Source of the DNA: a virus | Strand: one strand, 5' to 3' | Length of the DNA stretch: 64,000 nucleotides | Virus record (IMG/VR): IMGVR_UViG_3300027771_001853 | Coordinates: 1 to 64,000 of that record | Shown: positions 53,184-61,524 of the stretch, one piece after another | How the letters are laid out: each line of letters opens with the position of its first letter | How positions within the stretch are numbered: position 1 is the stretch's first letter | Notes under the pieces: generated by a model | What the model saw: only the letters and a program-made list of their open reading frames with translations | Told to the model about the DNA's origin: nothing | Databases searched by the model: none | Program-made: the position numbers and the translations under genes

Positions 53184-53414
53184 CTATTGATGTGTGGAAT
53201 TTTTGATTTGTTGAATGGCTCTACCCAAATACCAAGATGCTTTTTCTAGGTCCTCTATTGTTTCGTTCTTCTTACCAGCACGAGATATGTACTTAACCAC
53301 GTTCCCTAATGAAAAATTTAAGTCCCAAGCTTCTATAACCTTTATAGCTTCATAAATGTTCTCTTCACCTCCATAGTGTATTGGGTGGTTTACCATTTCT
53401 TTCTTTGTCCCCAC
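53184..53414 (-). CDS. DUF3310 protein (76 aa)
   Basis: VNHPIHYGGEENIYEAIKVI, LGNVVKYISRAGKK and LEKASWYLGRAI match DUF3310, a small family found widely in phages and often called nucleotide-kinase-like without biochemical proof. It lies between the lysozyme and the 125-residue gene. Confidence 0.88.
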   Translation of the reverse strand: MGTKKEMVNHPIHYGGEENIYEAIKVIEAWDLNFSLGNVVKYISRAGKKNETIEDLEKASWYLGRAIQQIKNSTHQ

Positions 53415-53415
53415 T

Positions 53416-53793
53416 CTAAGTGCTCTTTATATTTTTCTTAACAGATTGTTTAATTAGTGAGTCCTCATCAAGTTCCTCCTCACTTGTATTCCCTATTACC
53501 ATTTCTAAAGCTTCCTTATTATCTTCTTCTAATTTTTCTATTAAAGTTAAAACTTTTTCTTGTAGGTCGTTTGTTTTCATCACATCAGATTTAAGTACAC
53601 TTATTAGTTCTACTTTTGTTTCAAAATCTCCAGGTAATACTAACACCTTATACCCAAAATCTTTCATTAATTGATTGGCGAACATTCTCAATTCTTCTGA
53701 TGGTGGAACTCTTAACATCTGTATAACTAGAATCGGTTCATACTTCCCCTCTAATAAATTCTCTAGATTTTTTAATATTTTTTTGCTGTCCAT
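53416..53793 (-). CDS. Helical hypothetical protein (125 aa)
   Basis: Acidic and helical, with PILVIQMLRVPPSEELRMFA and VLVLPGDFETKVELISVL reading as a small alpha/beta domain. The C-terminus is basic (IKQSVKKNIKST). It ends just before the DUF3310 start. Not recognised. Confidence 0.6.
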   Translation of the reverse strand: MDSKKILKNLENLLEGKYEPILVIQMLRVPPSEELRMFANQLMKDFGYKVLVLPGDFETKVELISVLKSDVMKTNDLQEKVLTLIEKLEEDNKEALEMVIGNTSEEELDEDSLIKQSVKKNIKST

Positions 53794-53861
53794 AATTTTT
53801 TTTTATTGATTAAATTTAAATATACCCCCACCAAAGTAAATATAAAATATTTTCTCTTTTC

Positions 53862-53893
53862 TTGCGTTGGTTAGGTTATTTTTATTATATTTG
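53862..53893 (+). promoter_or_regulatory. Bacteroidota-type promoter for the bS21 operon
   Basis: TTG (53862-53864), 21 bases and a perfect TATATTTG (53886-53893). The -33 element is imperfect. It faces the small zinc gene and bS21 gene, with a leader of about 40 bases. Confidence 0.6.
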
Positions 53894-53934
53894 TATCTAT
53901 AAAAGTAATTATAACAATATAATTATCGAAACTC

Positions 53935-54189
53935 ATGAAAAATAAAATAAGTGGGATTTTTGCTAGAGGTTCTACTAGAACCGAAGTTGATGAACTTTTA
54001 TCAAAGAAGAGTCGGATTGAATGGGAGTTGGGTAAGATAAGAAAGGGTTGTAACCATACTAATCAGTCTTTAAAACTGATTAACACTGGTGGAATGTCTT
54101 CCTTCCAAATACGTTGGGTATGTGAGGATTGTACTAGTCCGGTTGGTTGGCCTACTAAAGAGGAAACAATAAAATTTTTAAAAACTTAA
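53935..54189 (+). CDS. Small Cys/His protein (84 aa)
   Basis: CNHTNQSLK near residue 39 and VCEDCTSPVGWP near residue 62 suggest one zinc site; the N-terminus is a basic helix. It lies nine bases before the bS21 gene and probably shares its promoter. A ribosome- or RNA-related role is possible from context only. Confidence 0.6.
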   Translation: MKNKISGIFARGSTRTEVDELLSKKSRIEWELGKIRKGCNHTNQSLKLINTGGMSSFQIRWVCEDCTSPVGWPTKEETIKFLKT

Positions 54190-54198
54190 TAAAATAAT

Positions 54199-54387
54199 AT
54201 GTTAATAACAGAAGTAAAACAGGGAAACATTAATAGGGCGTTAAAGGATATGCGTCATAAGTTTAGAAATACTAAAACATTTCAAAGACTTAAGGACCTT
54301 AGATATTTTGAAAAGCCTTCGGCTAAAAGAAGACTTAAGTTAGAAAAAGCCGTAAGAAGGGACGAAAAACGTAGAGAAGAAGAGTAA
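54199..54387 (+). CDS. rpsU: Ribosomal protein bS21 homologue (62 aa)
   Basis: VKQGNINRALKDMRHKFRNT, LRYFEKPSAKRRLK and KAVRRDEKRREEE fit bS21 (VxxGxxxxxALxxxxxK...FxKPSxxR...K). Phage-encoded bS21 is known from several large phages. In Bacteroidota, bS21 takes part in hiding the 16S anti-Shine-Dalgarno tail, so a phage copy could alter start-site choice. The upstream sequence lacks a clear Shine-Dalgarno. Confidence 0.85.
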   Translation: MLITEVKQGNINRALKDMRHKFRNTKTFQRLKDLRYFEKPSAKRRLKLEKAVRRDEKRREEE

Positions 54388-54397
54388 TTTAGTTGTA

Positions 54398-55600
54398 TCA
54401 CCTATATCTACCATACCTATCTAAATTCCCATCAGGTTCTATAAAACTCCATTCTTCCCAGTTGGGGTCTATTTCATTACTCAATAAATCTTCTAACCAA
54501 GGTATTAATTTAATCGGTATCATAATTTCAGGGTCATATGGTACGTACCAATCTTCATTTCTCACTTCAAGTACCTCACTATTACCTTCTTCAAATGCTT
54601 CCCACACCCAAGTAGTGTATTGGTTACCATAAGCTAACCCATATAATTTAAAAACCTGTATAATATCATCCATTACCCCTCTTACCTTAACTAATGCAAA
54701 TTCAATATTTTCTTCAACATCTCGCCAACTACCATCTCTTTTTCTCATTGCTTCTGGCCATCGTCTTTGTGCATTAAAATATGCCTCCAACCATACCCTT
54801 AATTCTTTCCGGTATTTACCATCAATAATATTGAATGCTATGTCCTCATCTACATCTTCTTCTTCTTCTGTTTCTTCTTGTTCTAAAATGTGGTCTCCAG
54901 CTGAGTGTTTGTGGGACGCGTGAGAAGTTAATTGTACTTCTTCTAGTTCTTCATCAAACACATCTGAATCCATATAATCTATAAAGTCAGAAGTAAAAAC
55001 CCCTTCTGTTAAATTATCTGGTGGTGTGTTTCTGTTTTTAAGTTCACGTAATCTCCTAACTAACCTATTAAATAGATTTTTTATTGATAGTATTCCGACG
55101 GAGAATAATAAAGCTTTAAAATATTGGGGTGCCATCTCCATGGTTAGATGTTCTGAGTTCGTGTAGGCCCTGATAGCGTCTATAATTGGTAGAAACATAA
55201 ACGTAAACGAAGCTATGTCTAGTAGGTTGGTAACTACGAATCCCGAGGTTTCCGCTATTTTTATACCAATATCTTCTACGGTTTTTAAAAAAGTAACTGA
55301 TTTGTTTAGTGTCGGTTCTAGTCCCCTACCTTTAATAAGGTTTACTAGTTTTTTAATTTCCGCACTATTGTCCCTTATTACCAAAGCGACTGCTGCTATA
55401 AAAACCATAGCAATTTCTACTTCAGTAAACTTAGGGTCTTGATTTAATAACAAGTCTTTAACTGGACCATAAAATGCCGTTATACCAGCACCCCATGTGA
55501 GTGTTCCCTCTATGTGTACCCCCACACTATCAAGTAATTCTTTTAAAAAACTATCTTTAGTGTCTTGTTGTTCTAATATAAGTTCTATTTGTGTTTTCAT
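54398..55600 (-). CDS. Leader-bearing membrane/KLFGI protein (400 aa)
   Basis: A leader MKTQIELILEQQDTK is followed by helical, partly membrane-spanning segments (IAMVFIAAVALVIRD; FTFMFLPIIDAI; ALLFSVGILSI). Near residue 238 DHILEQEETEEE repeats the leader motif, and then a KLFGI-type domain follows (QVFKLYGLAYG; TWVWEAFEEGN). The layout suggests two modules separated by a second cleavage site. TATTTAT lies seven bases before the ATG. Confidence 0.68.
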   Translation of the reverse strand: MKTQIELILEQQDTKDSFLKELLDSVGVHIEGTLTWGAGITAFYGPVKDLLLNQDPKFTEVEIAMVFIAAVALVIRDNSAEIKKLVNLIKGRGLEPTLNKSVTFLKTVEDIGIKIAETSGFVVTNLLDIASFTFMFLPIIDAIRAYTNSEHLTMEMAPQYFKALLFSVGILSIKNLFNRLVRRLRELKNRNTPPDNLTEGVFTSDFIDYMDSDVFDEELEEVQLTSHASHKHSAGDHILEQEETEEEEDVDEDIAFNIIDGKYRKELRVWLEAYFNAQRRWPEAMRKRDGSWRDVEENIEFALVKVRGVMDDIIQVFKLYGLAYGNQYTTWVWEAFEEGNSEVLEVRNEDWYVPYDPEIMIPIKLIPWLEDLLSNEIDPNWEEWSFIEPDGNLDRYGRYR

Positions 55601-55631
55601 TACAACAATAAATACTAGTAGTTAGTCCAAT

Positions 55632-56258
55632 TTAATGAAAAATTACTGCACCATAATTAGATGCTAATGAAAAAGCTTTTTTCCACTCATCATATTTCAA
55701 TCTAAACCATCTAACATCATCTAAAGTATATTCATCATTTTCTTCTTGTCCATCTTCTTTTCTTTGTTTTAGGAAACCTGGTGTGTGGTCGGGGTGACCT
55801 TTCATTAATACCCATTTGTCTATAGTGGTCATTATTTTTTTTTCATTATCTACAAAATCTTGGTATAGTTTTTTTGAGACAACTGGTCCAATAAAACCAT
55901 CAGCGTCAGAAAAATTAATTAATTCTTCAAAGGGCCTGCCTTTGTACCCTCCACCATCTACTTTTGCCCACACATCAGAAGAACCACCATAATAACCAGC
56001 GGCATGAGCTAATTCGTCCCTCCACATACCATATCCAGTATAGGAACCAGCTCTAAACCCAAAGTAGTCATTTGAGGAGGTATAAAAACCATCATCTAAT
56101 CCTTCTGCTTGTTCGGTAAACGAATTAGGTTTTTGAAAACGCCAAACACTACCTGCTTGTTCTTCCTCCCAATCGTAGTATTCGTCTGACCAAGGTTTTA
56201 TACCTTCAGGTAATTCTATTCTTTCTAACTCACTAAGTGCACTAATGTCTAATCCCAT
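55632..56258 (-). CDS. Conserved phage-type protein (208 aa)
   Basis: It begins MGLDISALSELERIELPEG and is Trp/Tyr/Gly rich (FGFRAGSYTGYGMWRDEL; AGYYGGSSDVW), with a C-terminal helical part. I recall proteins with an MGLDI start in phages and bacteria, without known function. It overlaps the glutaredoxin stop. Confidence 0.6.
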   Translation of the reverse strand: MGLDISALSELERIELPEGIKPWSDEYYDWEEEQAGSVWRFQKPNSFTEQAEGLDDGFYTSSNDYFGFRAGSYTGYGMWRDELAHAAGYYGGSSDVWAKVDGGGYKGRPFEELINFSDADGFIGPVVSKKLYQDFVDNEKKIMTTIDKWVLMKGHPDHTPGFLKQRKEDGQEENDEYTLDDVRWFRLKYDEWKKAFSLASNYGAVIFH

Positions 56259-56532
56259 TGATATAATCTTTAACTAATTTAAAACATTCTTTAGGTTCCT
56301 CGAAATCCAAGTCTGGAACGAAGAACTTAGAACTGCCAGTATCTGTGTTAATTACCTTGGCTGTTGGGACAAAGTCCTCACCGGTAAGTTTCTTTACGTT
56401 CTCCCATAAATTAACTCTTTCCTCAATGTCTATAGGTCTATAATCAATCCCTTCATTCTGGAAATAACCTTTTAATTCATCACAATAAGGACATCCTTCC
56501 ATACTATATAACACAATCTTATAATTCTTCAT
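56242..56532 (-). CDS. grx: Glutaredoxin (96 aa)
   Basis: IVLYSMEGCPYCDELKGYF has the CPYC active site, and FVPTAKVI the cis-Pro. Length is standard for a class I-like glutaredoxin. It lies next to thioredoxin, giving two electron routes, for example to ribonucleotide reductase. Confidence 0.9.
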   Translation of the reverse strand: MKNYKIVLYSMEGCPYCDELKGYFQNEGIDYRPIDIEERVNLWENVKKLTGEDFVPTAKVINTDTGSSKFFVPDLDFEEPKECFKLVKDYINGIRH

Positions 56533-56533
56533 A

Positions 56534-56851
56534 TTAATTTAAGTAATACTTTATTTTATCACTATAGAAAGATTTAGGTTTAACCCCACTCATCCTCTCA
56601 GCTTCTTTACCATTTTTAAATATAATGATGGTTGGTATGCCCCTTATACCGTATTTTTTCGCCAAATCTGGGGACTCTTCTGTGTCTACCTTCCCAACAC
56701 AAATACTAGAATCACCTTTATAATCGTTTATTAATTCATTCATTATTGGTGTTAACATTTTACACGGGCCACACCAAGCTGCCCAAAAATCTACTAACGA
56801 TACTTTGTTATTTTCAATTTCCGTATCAAAATTACTTTTTGTTAATTTCAT
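56534..56851 (-). CDS. trxA: Thioredoxin (105 aa)
   Basis: VDFWAAWCGPCKMLTPIM has the canonical WCGPC, and IRGIPTIIIFKNG the cis-Pro loop. Full length, no signal peptide. It overlaps the start region of the 119-residue gene and lies one base after glutaredoxin, so redox and glutamine synthetase genes form one operon. Confidence 0.95.
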   Translation of the reverse strand: MKLTKSNFDTEIENNKVSLVDFWAAWCGPCKMLTPIMNELINDYKGDSSICVGKVDTEESPDLAKKYGIRGIPTIIIFKNGKEAERMSGVKPKSFYSDKIKYYLN

Positions 56852-57191
56852 ATCTTATAAATCCTGTTTTGTTCTCTCCGGGAGAACTTGTTATTATTTC
56901 CTCTTCAAAATTATAAATATCGAGGTTTTTTATTAATTTTTTTATTTTTAAGCATTCACCATATTCTTCTATTTCTACATAATACTCCATAGCTTTTTCT
57001 AAACCCGATTTCCATTCACCCTTAGGTACACTCAATGTTACATCTTGGTTTTTTATTTCTGCTATGTTGACTGATTCTAAATTACCTTCTATCCCTTCAG
57101 TTATATTTTCAACTATACTTTTCATAATAATTGGTTTTTTAGCTTTAGCTTCAAAGTCTTCTAATGATATTATGGGAATTTTTCTAGTCAT
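56832..57191 (-). CDS. Small protein with UVR-like motif and possible leader (119 aa)
   Basis: From an internal Met near residue 23 it reads MKSIVENITEGIEGN, a ten-residue leader of the packaged type, so the true start could be near 57125. The middle has YYVEIEEYGECLKIKKLIKN, a UVR-like helical motif. Its first ATG overlaps the glutamine synthetase stop. Function unknown. Confidence 0.6.
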   Translation of the reverse strand: MTRKIPIISLEDFEAKAKKPIIMKSIVENITEGIEGNLESVNIAEIKNQDVTLSVPKGEWKSGLEKAMEYYVEIEEYGECLKIKKLIKNLDIYNFEEEIITSSPGENKTGFIRYEINKK

Positions 57192-58219
57192 TATAGTATA
57201 TTTTCTAATATTACATTTGAGACTTTGTAGGGGTCAGCGTTAGAAGCTGGTCTTCTATCTTCTAAATAACCTTTTTGGTCTAGGTGGGTTTTAATCGGTA
57301 TCCTTATACTAGCTCCTCTATCTGAAACACCATAACTAAATGTTTTAATTGATTGGGTTTCATGAAGACCTGTTAGTCTTTCTTCATTCTTAGAACCATA
57401 CTCTTTAATATTCTTTTTATGGTTTTTCTTAAAGTTTTCACATATATCCATAAACAAATCTGAACCACCTTCTTCTCTCATTTTAGAACTAGAAAAATTA
57501 CAATGCATACCTGAACCATTCCAATCCCCTTTAACTGGTTTCGGGTGAAGTTCTACCTTTACGTTATACTTTTCGGATATCCTATACAATAAGAACCTAC
57601 TCAACCATAAATCATCGGAAGCTTTCTTAGCTCCTTGACCAAATAACTGATATTCCCATTGACCTAACATAACCTCAGCGTTTATACCGGTTAAACCTAG
57701 GTTAGCTTGTAAACAAACCTCTAAATGTTCTTCAGCTATATCCCTACCTACCGCATTTTCAGTACCAATACCACAATAATACTGACCTTGTGGTTCAGGG
57801 TAACCAGTAACTGGGAAACCTAAAGGTTTTGCGTCGGACATTAATGTGTATTCTTGTTCGAAACCAAACCAAATATCTTCGTCAACATCTAGAAGATGTC
57901 TCTTATTGCTTATATGTGGGTTACCATCTGGATTTAATACCTCACATAAAACTAAAAATCCGTCATGTCTTTGTGGGTCACTAATAACCCTTACTGGTTT
58001 TAATACACAATCAGAATCACTCCCTTCTGCTTGTTGTGTACTACTTCCATCAAAAGACCATTCTGGTAATTCTTCAACTTTAGGTATTGCACTACCGTTT
58101 ACTGTTTGTTCGTGTATTACTGTTGTATATGGGTCGAAATCCCATACTTTAGTTTTACTCCTTAAGTTTGGTTCTGGTTTATAACCATCCAACCAAATAT
58201 ACTCTAATTTAACTTTCAT
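57191..58219 (-). CDS. glnA: Type II-like glutamine synthetase (342 aa)
   Basis: The beta-grasp and catalytic regions are visible: YIWLDGYKPEPNLRSKTK, LPEWSFDGSSTQQAEG, WFGFEQEYTL, NGSGMHCNFS and LEDRRPASNADPY. The length matches the short (GSII-type) enzymes of Bacteroidota. It makes glutamine from glutamate, ammonia and ATP, a nitrogen donor for nucleotide synthesis. It is first in an operon with thioredoxin and glutaredoxin. Catalytic residues appear intact. Confidence 0.95.
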   Translation of the reverse strand: MKVKLEYIWLDGYKPEPNLRSKTKVWDFDPYTTVIHEQTVNGSAIPKVEELPEWSFDGSSTQQAEGSDSDCVLKPVRVISDPQRHDGFLVLCEVLNPDGNPHISNKRHLLDVDEDIWFGFEQEYTLMSDAKPLGFPVTGYPEPQGQYYCGIGTENAVGRDIAEEHLEVCLQANLGLTGINAEVMLGQWEYQLFGQGAKKASDDLWLSRFLLYRISEKYNVKVELHPKPVKGDWNGSGMHCNFSSSKMREEGGSDLFMDICENFKKNHKKNIKEYGSKNEERLTGLHETQSIKTFSYGVSDRGASIRIPIKTHLDQKGYLEDRRPASNADPYKVSNVILENIL

Positions 58220-58327
58220 CTATTTAAAACTTTATGTTTAGTTTATTAAAACAACTTTCTTGTCATTTCAATTATACTAAATAAAACTTTAAAAGGTAAG
58301 TTTACTAATAAGAAATTTATTTTTTGG

Positions 58328-58621
58328 TTACTCTTTATGAGATTTCCCTACCCTTCTCATTAATTTAAATTCGTAATCGTTATCGTTAGCCCAGTTTTCA
58401 ATATCGAAAATCGATACACTCATACCTGTACCAAAAGGAAGTTCCCGATGTTCACCCATTTTACTATCAACATGTACTATATTTTCACTCGGTGATTGGT
58501 AGATATTAATCGTTTTAGGGTTTTTGCCCCAACCCCCCTGGTTAGATAACCTAACATGACTCATCATCCCTAGGTAATCCTTTATCTCCAATTCTATTAA
58601 TGGCATAAGTTTCATACCCAA
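58328..58621 (-). CDS. Hypothetical protein (97 aa)
   Basis: Soluble, mixed alpha/beta (MPLIELEIKDYLGMMSHVRL; VHVDSKMGEHRELPFG). Not recognised. TATTTAT lies five bases before the ATG. It follows the PcfJ-like gene in the same direction. Confidence 0.55.
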   Translation of the reverse strand: MGMKLMPLIELEIKDYLGMMSHVRLSNQGGWGKNPKTINIYQSPSENIVHVDSKMGEHRELPFGTGMSVSIFDIENWANDNDYEFKLMRRVGKSHKE

Positions 58622-58647
58622 TAAATACTATCTATACATATAATGGG

Positions 58648-60453
58648 TTAAAATGGTAAGTCATCATTAAATTCATAAAACTCCACATTTTTAGTTAACT
58701 TATAAGAATCTTTAACATATTCAGTCTCCACACTATGTGGAACTAAGTTTAACTCATCACTGTTAGGGTATTTTTTAATGTTACAATAAAGTTTAGTCTT
58801 AAACTGACTAATAACTTCTTCCCAATCATTAGTTAACGACACATTTCTTTTTAATCTATTTTGTGGGTTAAGTGATTTTCCTTCATACCTAAACTCACAT
58901 GTAGCTCTTTCACCACCATCAGGGTCACCTTTCCTTATAGAGATAATATAACAATTTTTCTGTGTGACATACGTACGAACACAACTTGTTTGGTGTTGTC
59001 CTTCTTTAAAGTAATCTAAATCACTTTTTAATAGGATTGGATAGTAACCCACATCTTTTACCTTTATTCTTTCTGGTATTGCCTTTATAAGTGTTTCGTC
59101 GTGAATTAACACCGTCCTTGTATTACTTTCATGGTAATGTAGCTTAGTTGCCCAATCTGAATGTTCTTCGGTAAATTCATCCATGTTTTTCGCCTTTATC
59201 TTTACTTTTTCGTTGTACTTGTTGTTAAGTTTGTGTCTTTGGTTTAAATGGTCCATTAGTTCGGTCCACCTTAACTTTACTAGATTTTTCCCATCATTTA
59301 AAATTTTAACAATATTTCTTTTCTCATATGTCGTTAACCCTTCACCATACTCATGTTGAGCAAAATCCGGTAATAGACCGTCCCTTTGTTCTTTATATTC
59401 TTTAGTGTCTTTATGGAAATAAGAATGATTAACATTTTTTATAAAATCTAACCCCAGTACTTTTTGGATGGCAGCGAATTCAGGGTAACTCAAATCCGGA
59501 TTCTGATTGAATACCCCTATGTTTGATTTACTCTTTATATTATAGTAATCTAATGTAGCGGCAACCAACTTCATTTTATTTCTCTTTATCTTCCTCATCC
59601 CAGGATAAAAAGTGGTTAACACGTGTCCCCAAAGGTTAGGGCATTTTATCTTTTTTGCCTTCACAAACCAAGCTGCTGACATTAAATGTATAACATTATG
59701 AAAATTAGCAGCATCTAATGTGACATTACTATGGAACCCAAAACAACTTTTAAATTGTTCTTCTAGTTCTTTTATAGTGTAGTCTTTTGATAGTACTTTG
59801 TAATAGATTTGTGATTGTATGTGTGTTAATGCGGTTGCTATTTCTATTTGTATTTGGGACTTGGCTAAAGCAGTCTTAATATAAGGGGTCTTATCCGTGG
59901 TGGTTACACTAAAGTTCGGTATCCTCATAAAAGATAATAGTTCCTCGTATGATATCTGTTGTGGTGGGGGCACAATTAATGGATTTTTATTTGTACTAGT
60001 CCTCATCTTTCTTTTATAAAAATTACTAGTAGTGTAGTAGAAGTCTCCAGTCTTTAAATTAAAAGTAACATAATAATTTTCTCTATGTTTATGAAAGTGT
60101 TTTTTACCCACCCTCCTAAGCTTTTGGAATTTGTATATCCCTAACCGGACTTTGTCTTCACCATCTTGTTCCAAAACTATAGTTAATCTTTTAGTGTGAG
60201 CTTCATAACAATCATCAAAAGCTAACTTTAACCACTTTTGTTCTTCCACATTATCAAAAACTTTATCTATTGTCCATACTCCGAGTGATGGGTCCTTTAA
60301 ATTTTTTTCCTGGTCACCCCATGGGTACTCATTTGTTTTTTTTTTGGAAATTTCACTAACTTTTTCCAAATCAGAATAAGGTTTATAACGTATAAGTGTC
60401 AAATTTTCCCACTTAAATTTAGCTAATTCTTTAGTGTCTTTCCTTTTTTCCAT
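58648..60453 (-). CDS. PcfJ-like protein (601 aa)
   Basis: The C-terminal half carries GQHQTSCVRTYVTQKNCYII and ISIRKGDPDGGERATCEFRY, the signature of PcfJ-like proteins seen on plasmids and phages, with no established function. The N-terminal half is basic and helical. A promoter box ends four bases before the ATG. No transmembrane segment or signal is present. Confidence 0.7.
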   Translation of the reverse strand: MEKRKDTKELAKFKWENLTLIRYKPYSDLEKVSEISKKKTNEYPWGDQEKNLKDPSLGVWTIDKVFDNVEEQKWLKLAFDDCYEAHTKRLTIVLEQDGEDKVRLGIYKFQKLRRVGKKHFHKHRENYYVTFNLKTGDFYYTTSNFYKRKMRTSTNKNPLIVPPPQQISYEELLSFMRIPNFSVTTTDKTPYIKTALAKSQIQIEIATALTHIQSQIYYKVLSKDYTIKELEEQFKSCFGFHSNVTLDAANFHNVIHLMSAAWFVKAKKIKCPNLWGHVLTTFYPGMRKIKRNKMKLVAATLDYYNIKSKSNIGVFNQNPDLSYPEFAAIQKVLGLDFIKNVNHSYFHKDTKEYKEQRDGLLPDFAQHEYGEGLTTYEKRNIVKILNDGKNLVKLRWTELMDHLNQRHKLNNKYNEKVKIKAKNMDEFTEEHSDWATKLHYHESNTRTVLIHDETLIKAIPERIKVKDVGYYPILLKSDLDYFKEGQHQTSCVRTYVTQKNCYIISIRKGDPDGGERATCEFRYEGKSLNPQNRLKRNVSLTNDWEEVISQFKTKLYCNIKKYPNSDELNLVPHSVETEYVKDSYKLTKNVEFYEFNDDLPF

Positions 60454-60457
60454 GTTA

Positions 60458-60489
60458 AAAATATACGTTTTTTACTTAATTTAACCAAA
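60458..60489 (-). promoter_or_regulatory. Bacteroidota-type promoter for the PcfJ-like gene
   Basis: On the minus strand TTTG, 20 bases, then TATATTTT (one change from the consensus). The box ends four bases before the start codon, so the mRNA would have almost no leader. The rest of the 60490-60741 gap shows no convincing gene. Confidence 0.6.
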
Positions 60490-60741
60490 TATTTTCAAAA
60501 GAATTTATTCTTTTTTGCCATCACTTGTAGGTAAAAAGTATAATTTTTTATCGAGTTTTTTAGTTTACTAATACAAAGTTAACACTTTTTTATTACTTTT
60601 AAGTCTATTTATGGATAGTTATTTTGAGGAAAAAACGTTTTTATGGATGGAAAAGTGTTGTGTGATGAGCAAAACATGAACCATAACATTAAAAACAAAA
60701 GCTCTTACAAAGCATAAACTAAATTAAAAAAAAATTGATTT

Positions 60742-60966
60742 ATGGATTCAGTAATGAAATACATCACAGGGTTTTTTAGTGGACTAGGGACAATTATGAT
60801 GGCCTTAGTACCAGTATCAATCATGTGGTATGTCTTGACTGGTGGAGCAATATTCAATATGGATGTAGTTGCAAACCTTACAGCACTAATCACCTCTATA
60901 GGTGAAGGTGGGTTTGTTGGCTTAATCGTATTAGTAATGTTGGCATCATTCTTTACTAAGAAGTAA
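60742..60966 (+). CDS. Small two-span membrane protein (74 aa)
   Basis: Hydrophobic helices near residues 10-40 (SGLGTIMMALVPVSIMWYVL) and 52-70 (GFVGLIVLVMLASFF) with a short acidic centre. It precedes the exported barrel gene. It may be a membrane-modifying or holin-like protein; no family recognised. Confidence 0.6.
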   Translation: MDSVMKYITGFFSGLGTIMMALVPVSIMWYVLTGGAIFNMDVVANLTALITSIGEGGFVGLIVLVMLASFFTKK

Positions 60967-61069
60967 TAGAGTGTATATTACTTAAGATTTTGATGGTTAC
61001 CTACTCCCATCTTAATTGAAAAGAAGTAAAAGTGTTAATTGGGTATAAAAGGATAAAAAAATATTTATA

Positions 61070-61495
61070 ATGAAAAAATTGATTTTAACATCCGCTATAG
61101 CATTCGCAACGTTATTTGCTTCAGCTCAGAATTTCATGGTCGTAACGACTTTTGATGGGGACCAAGAAGAAACTATGGATAAAGTATCACAAAACTTAGG
61201 TTTTGGTTACGCTTTAAACAACACATGGACTTTAGGTTTGATTCAAGCTGGAGAAGATATTGATGGTGAAATGACTTACGACTTATTTGGTCGTTACAAT
61301 TGGAACAAAGACATGTATGTATCTTTTCAAGCACCTACAGAAGAAACTATGGACAACTTAACTGTTGGACTTGGTTATTCTTACAATGTATGGAAAGGTC
61401 TTAATGTTGAACCAAACTATAGTATGGGATTAAAAGAAGATGAGGACGGAGAAAGAGAGGGAACTTTCAATCTTGGTTTATCATATAAATTCTAA
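61070..61495 (+). CDS. Exported porin-like beta-barrel protein (141 aa)
   Basis: A signal peptide (MKKLILTSAIAFATLFASAQ) is followed by alternating strands (LGFGYALNNTWTLGLIQ; TVGLGYSYNVWKGLNVEPN) ending in FNLGLSYKF with a terminal Phe, as in small outer-membrane barrels. TATTTAT lies directly before the ATG. A seventh or later exported protein in the window, separate from the main island. Confidence 0.75.
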   Translation: MKKLILTSAIAFATLFASAQNFMVVTTFDGDQEETMDKVSQNLGFGYALNNTWTLGLIQAGEDIDGEMTYDLFGRYNWNKDMYVSFQAPTEETMDNLTVGLGYSYNVWKGLNVEPNYSMGLKEDEDGEREGTFNLGLSYKF

Positions 61496-61524
61496 TATAG
61501 GAATTGTATTAAGTTGTTTAGGAC

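Noticed and set aside
60610-60678. A 22-codon rightward frame before the membrane gene at 60742
   Set aside because: There is no promoter match, overlap or recognisable peptide feature to separate it from chance.
60983-61016. A regulatory hairpin between 60966 and 61070 (TTAA...GATGG with CCATCTTAA)
   Set aside because: The pairing needs a six-base bulge and has competing alternatives, so it is weak.
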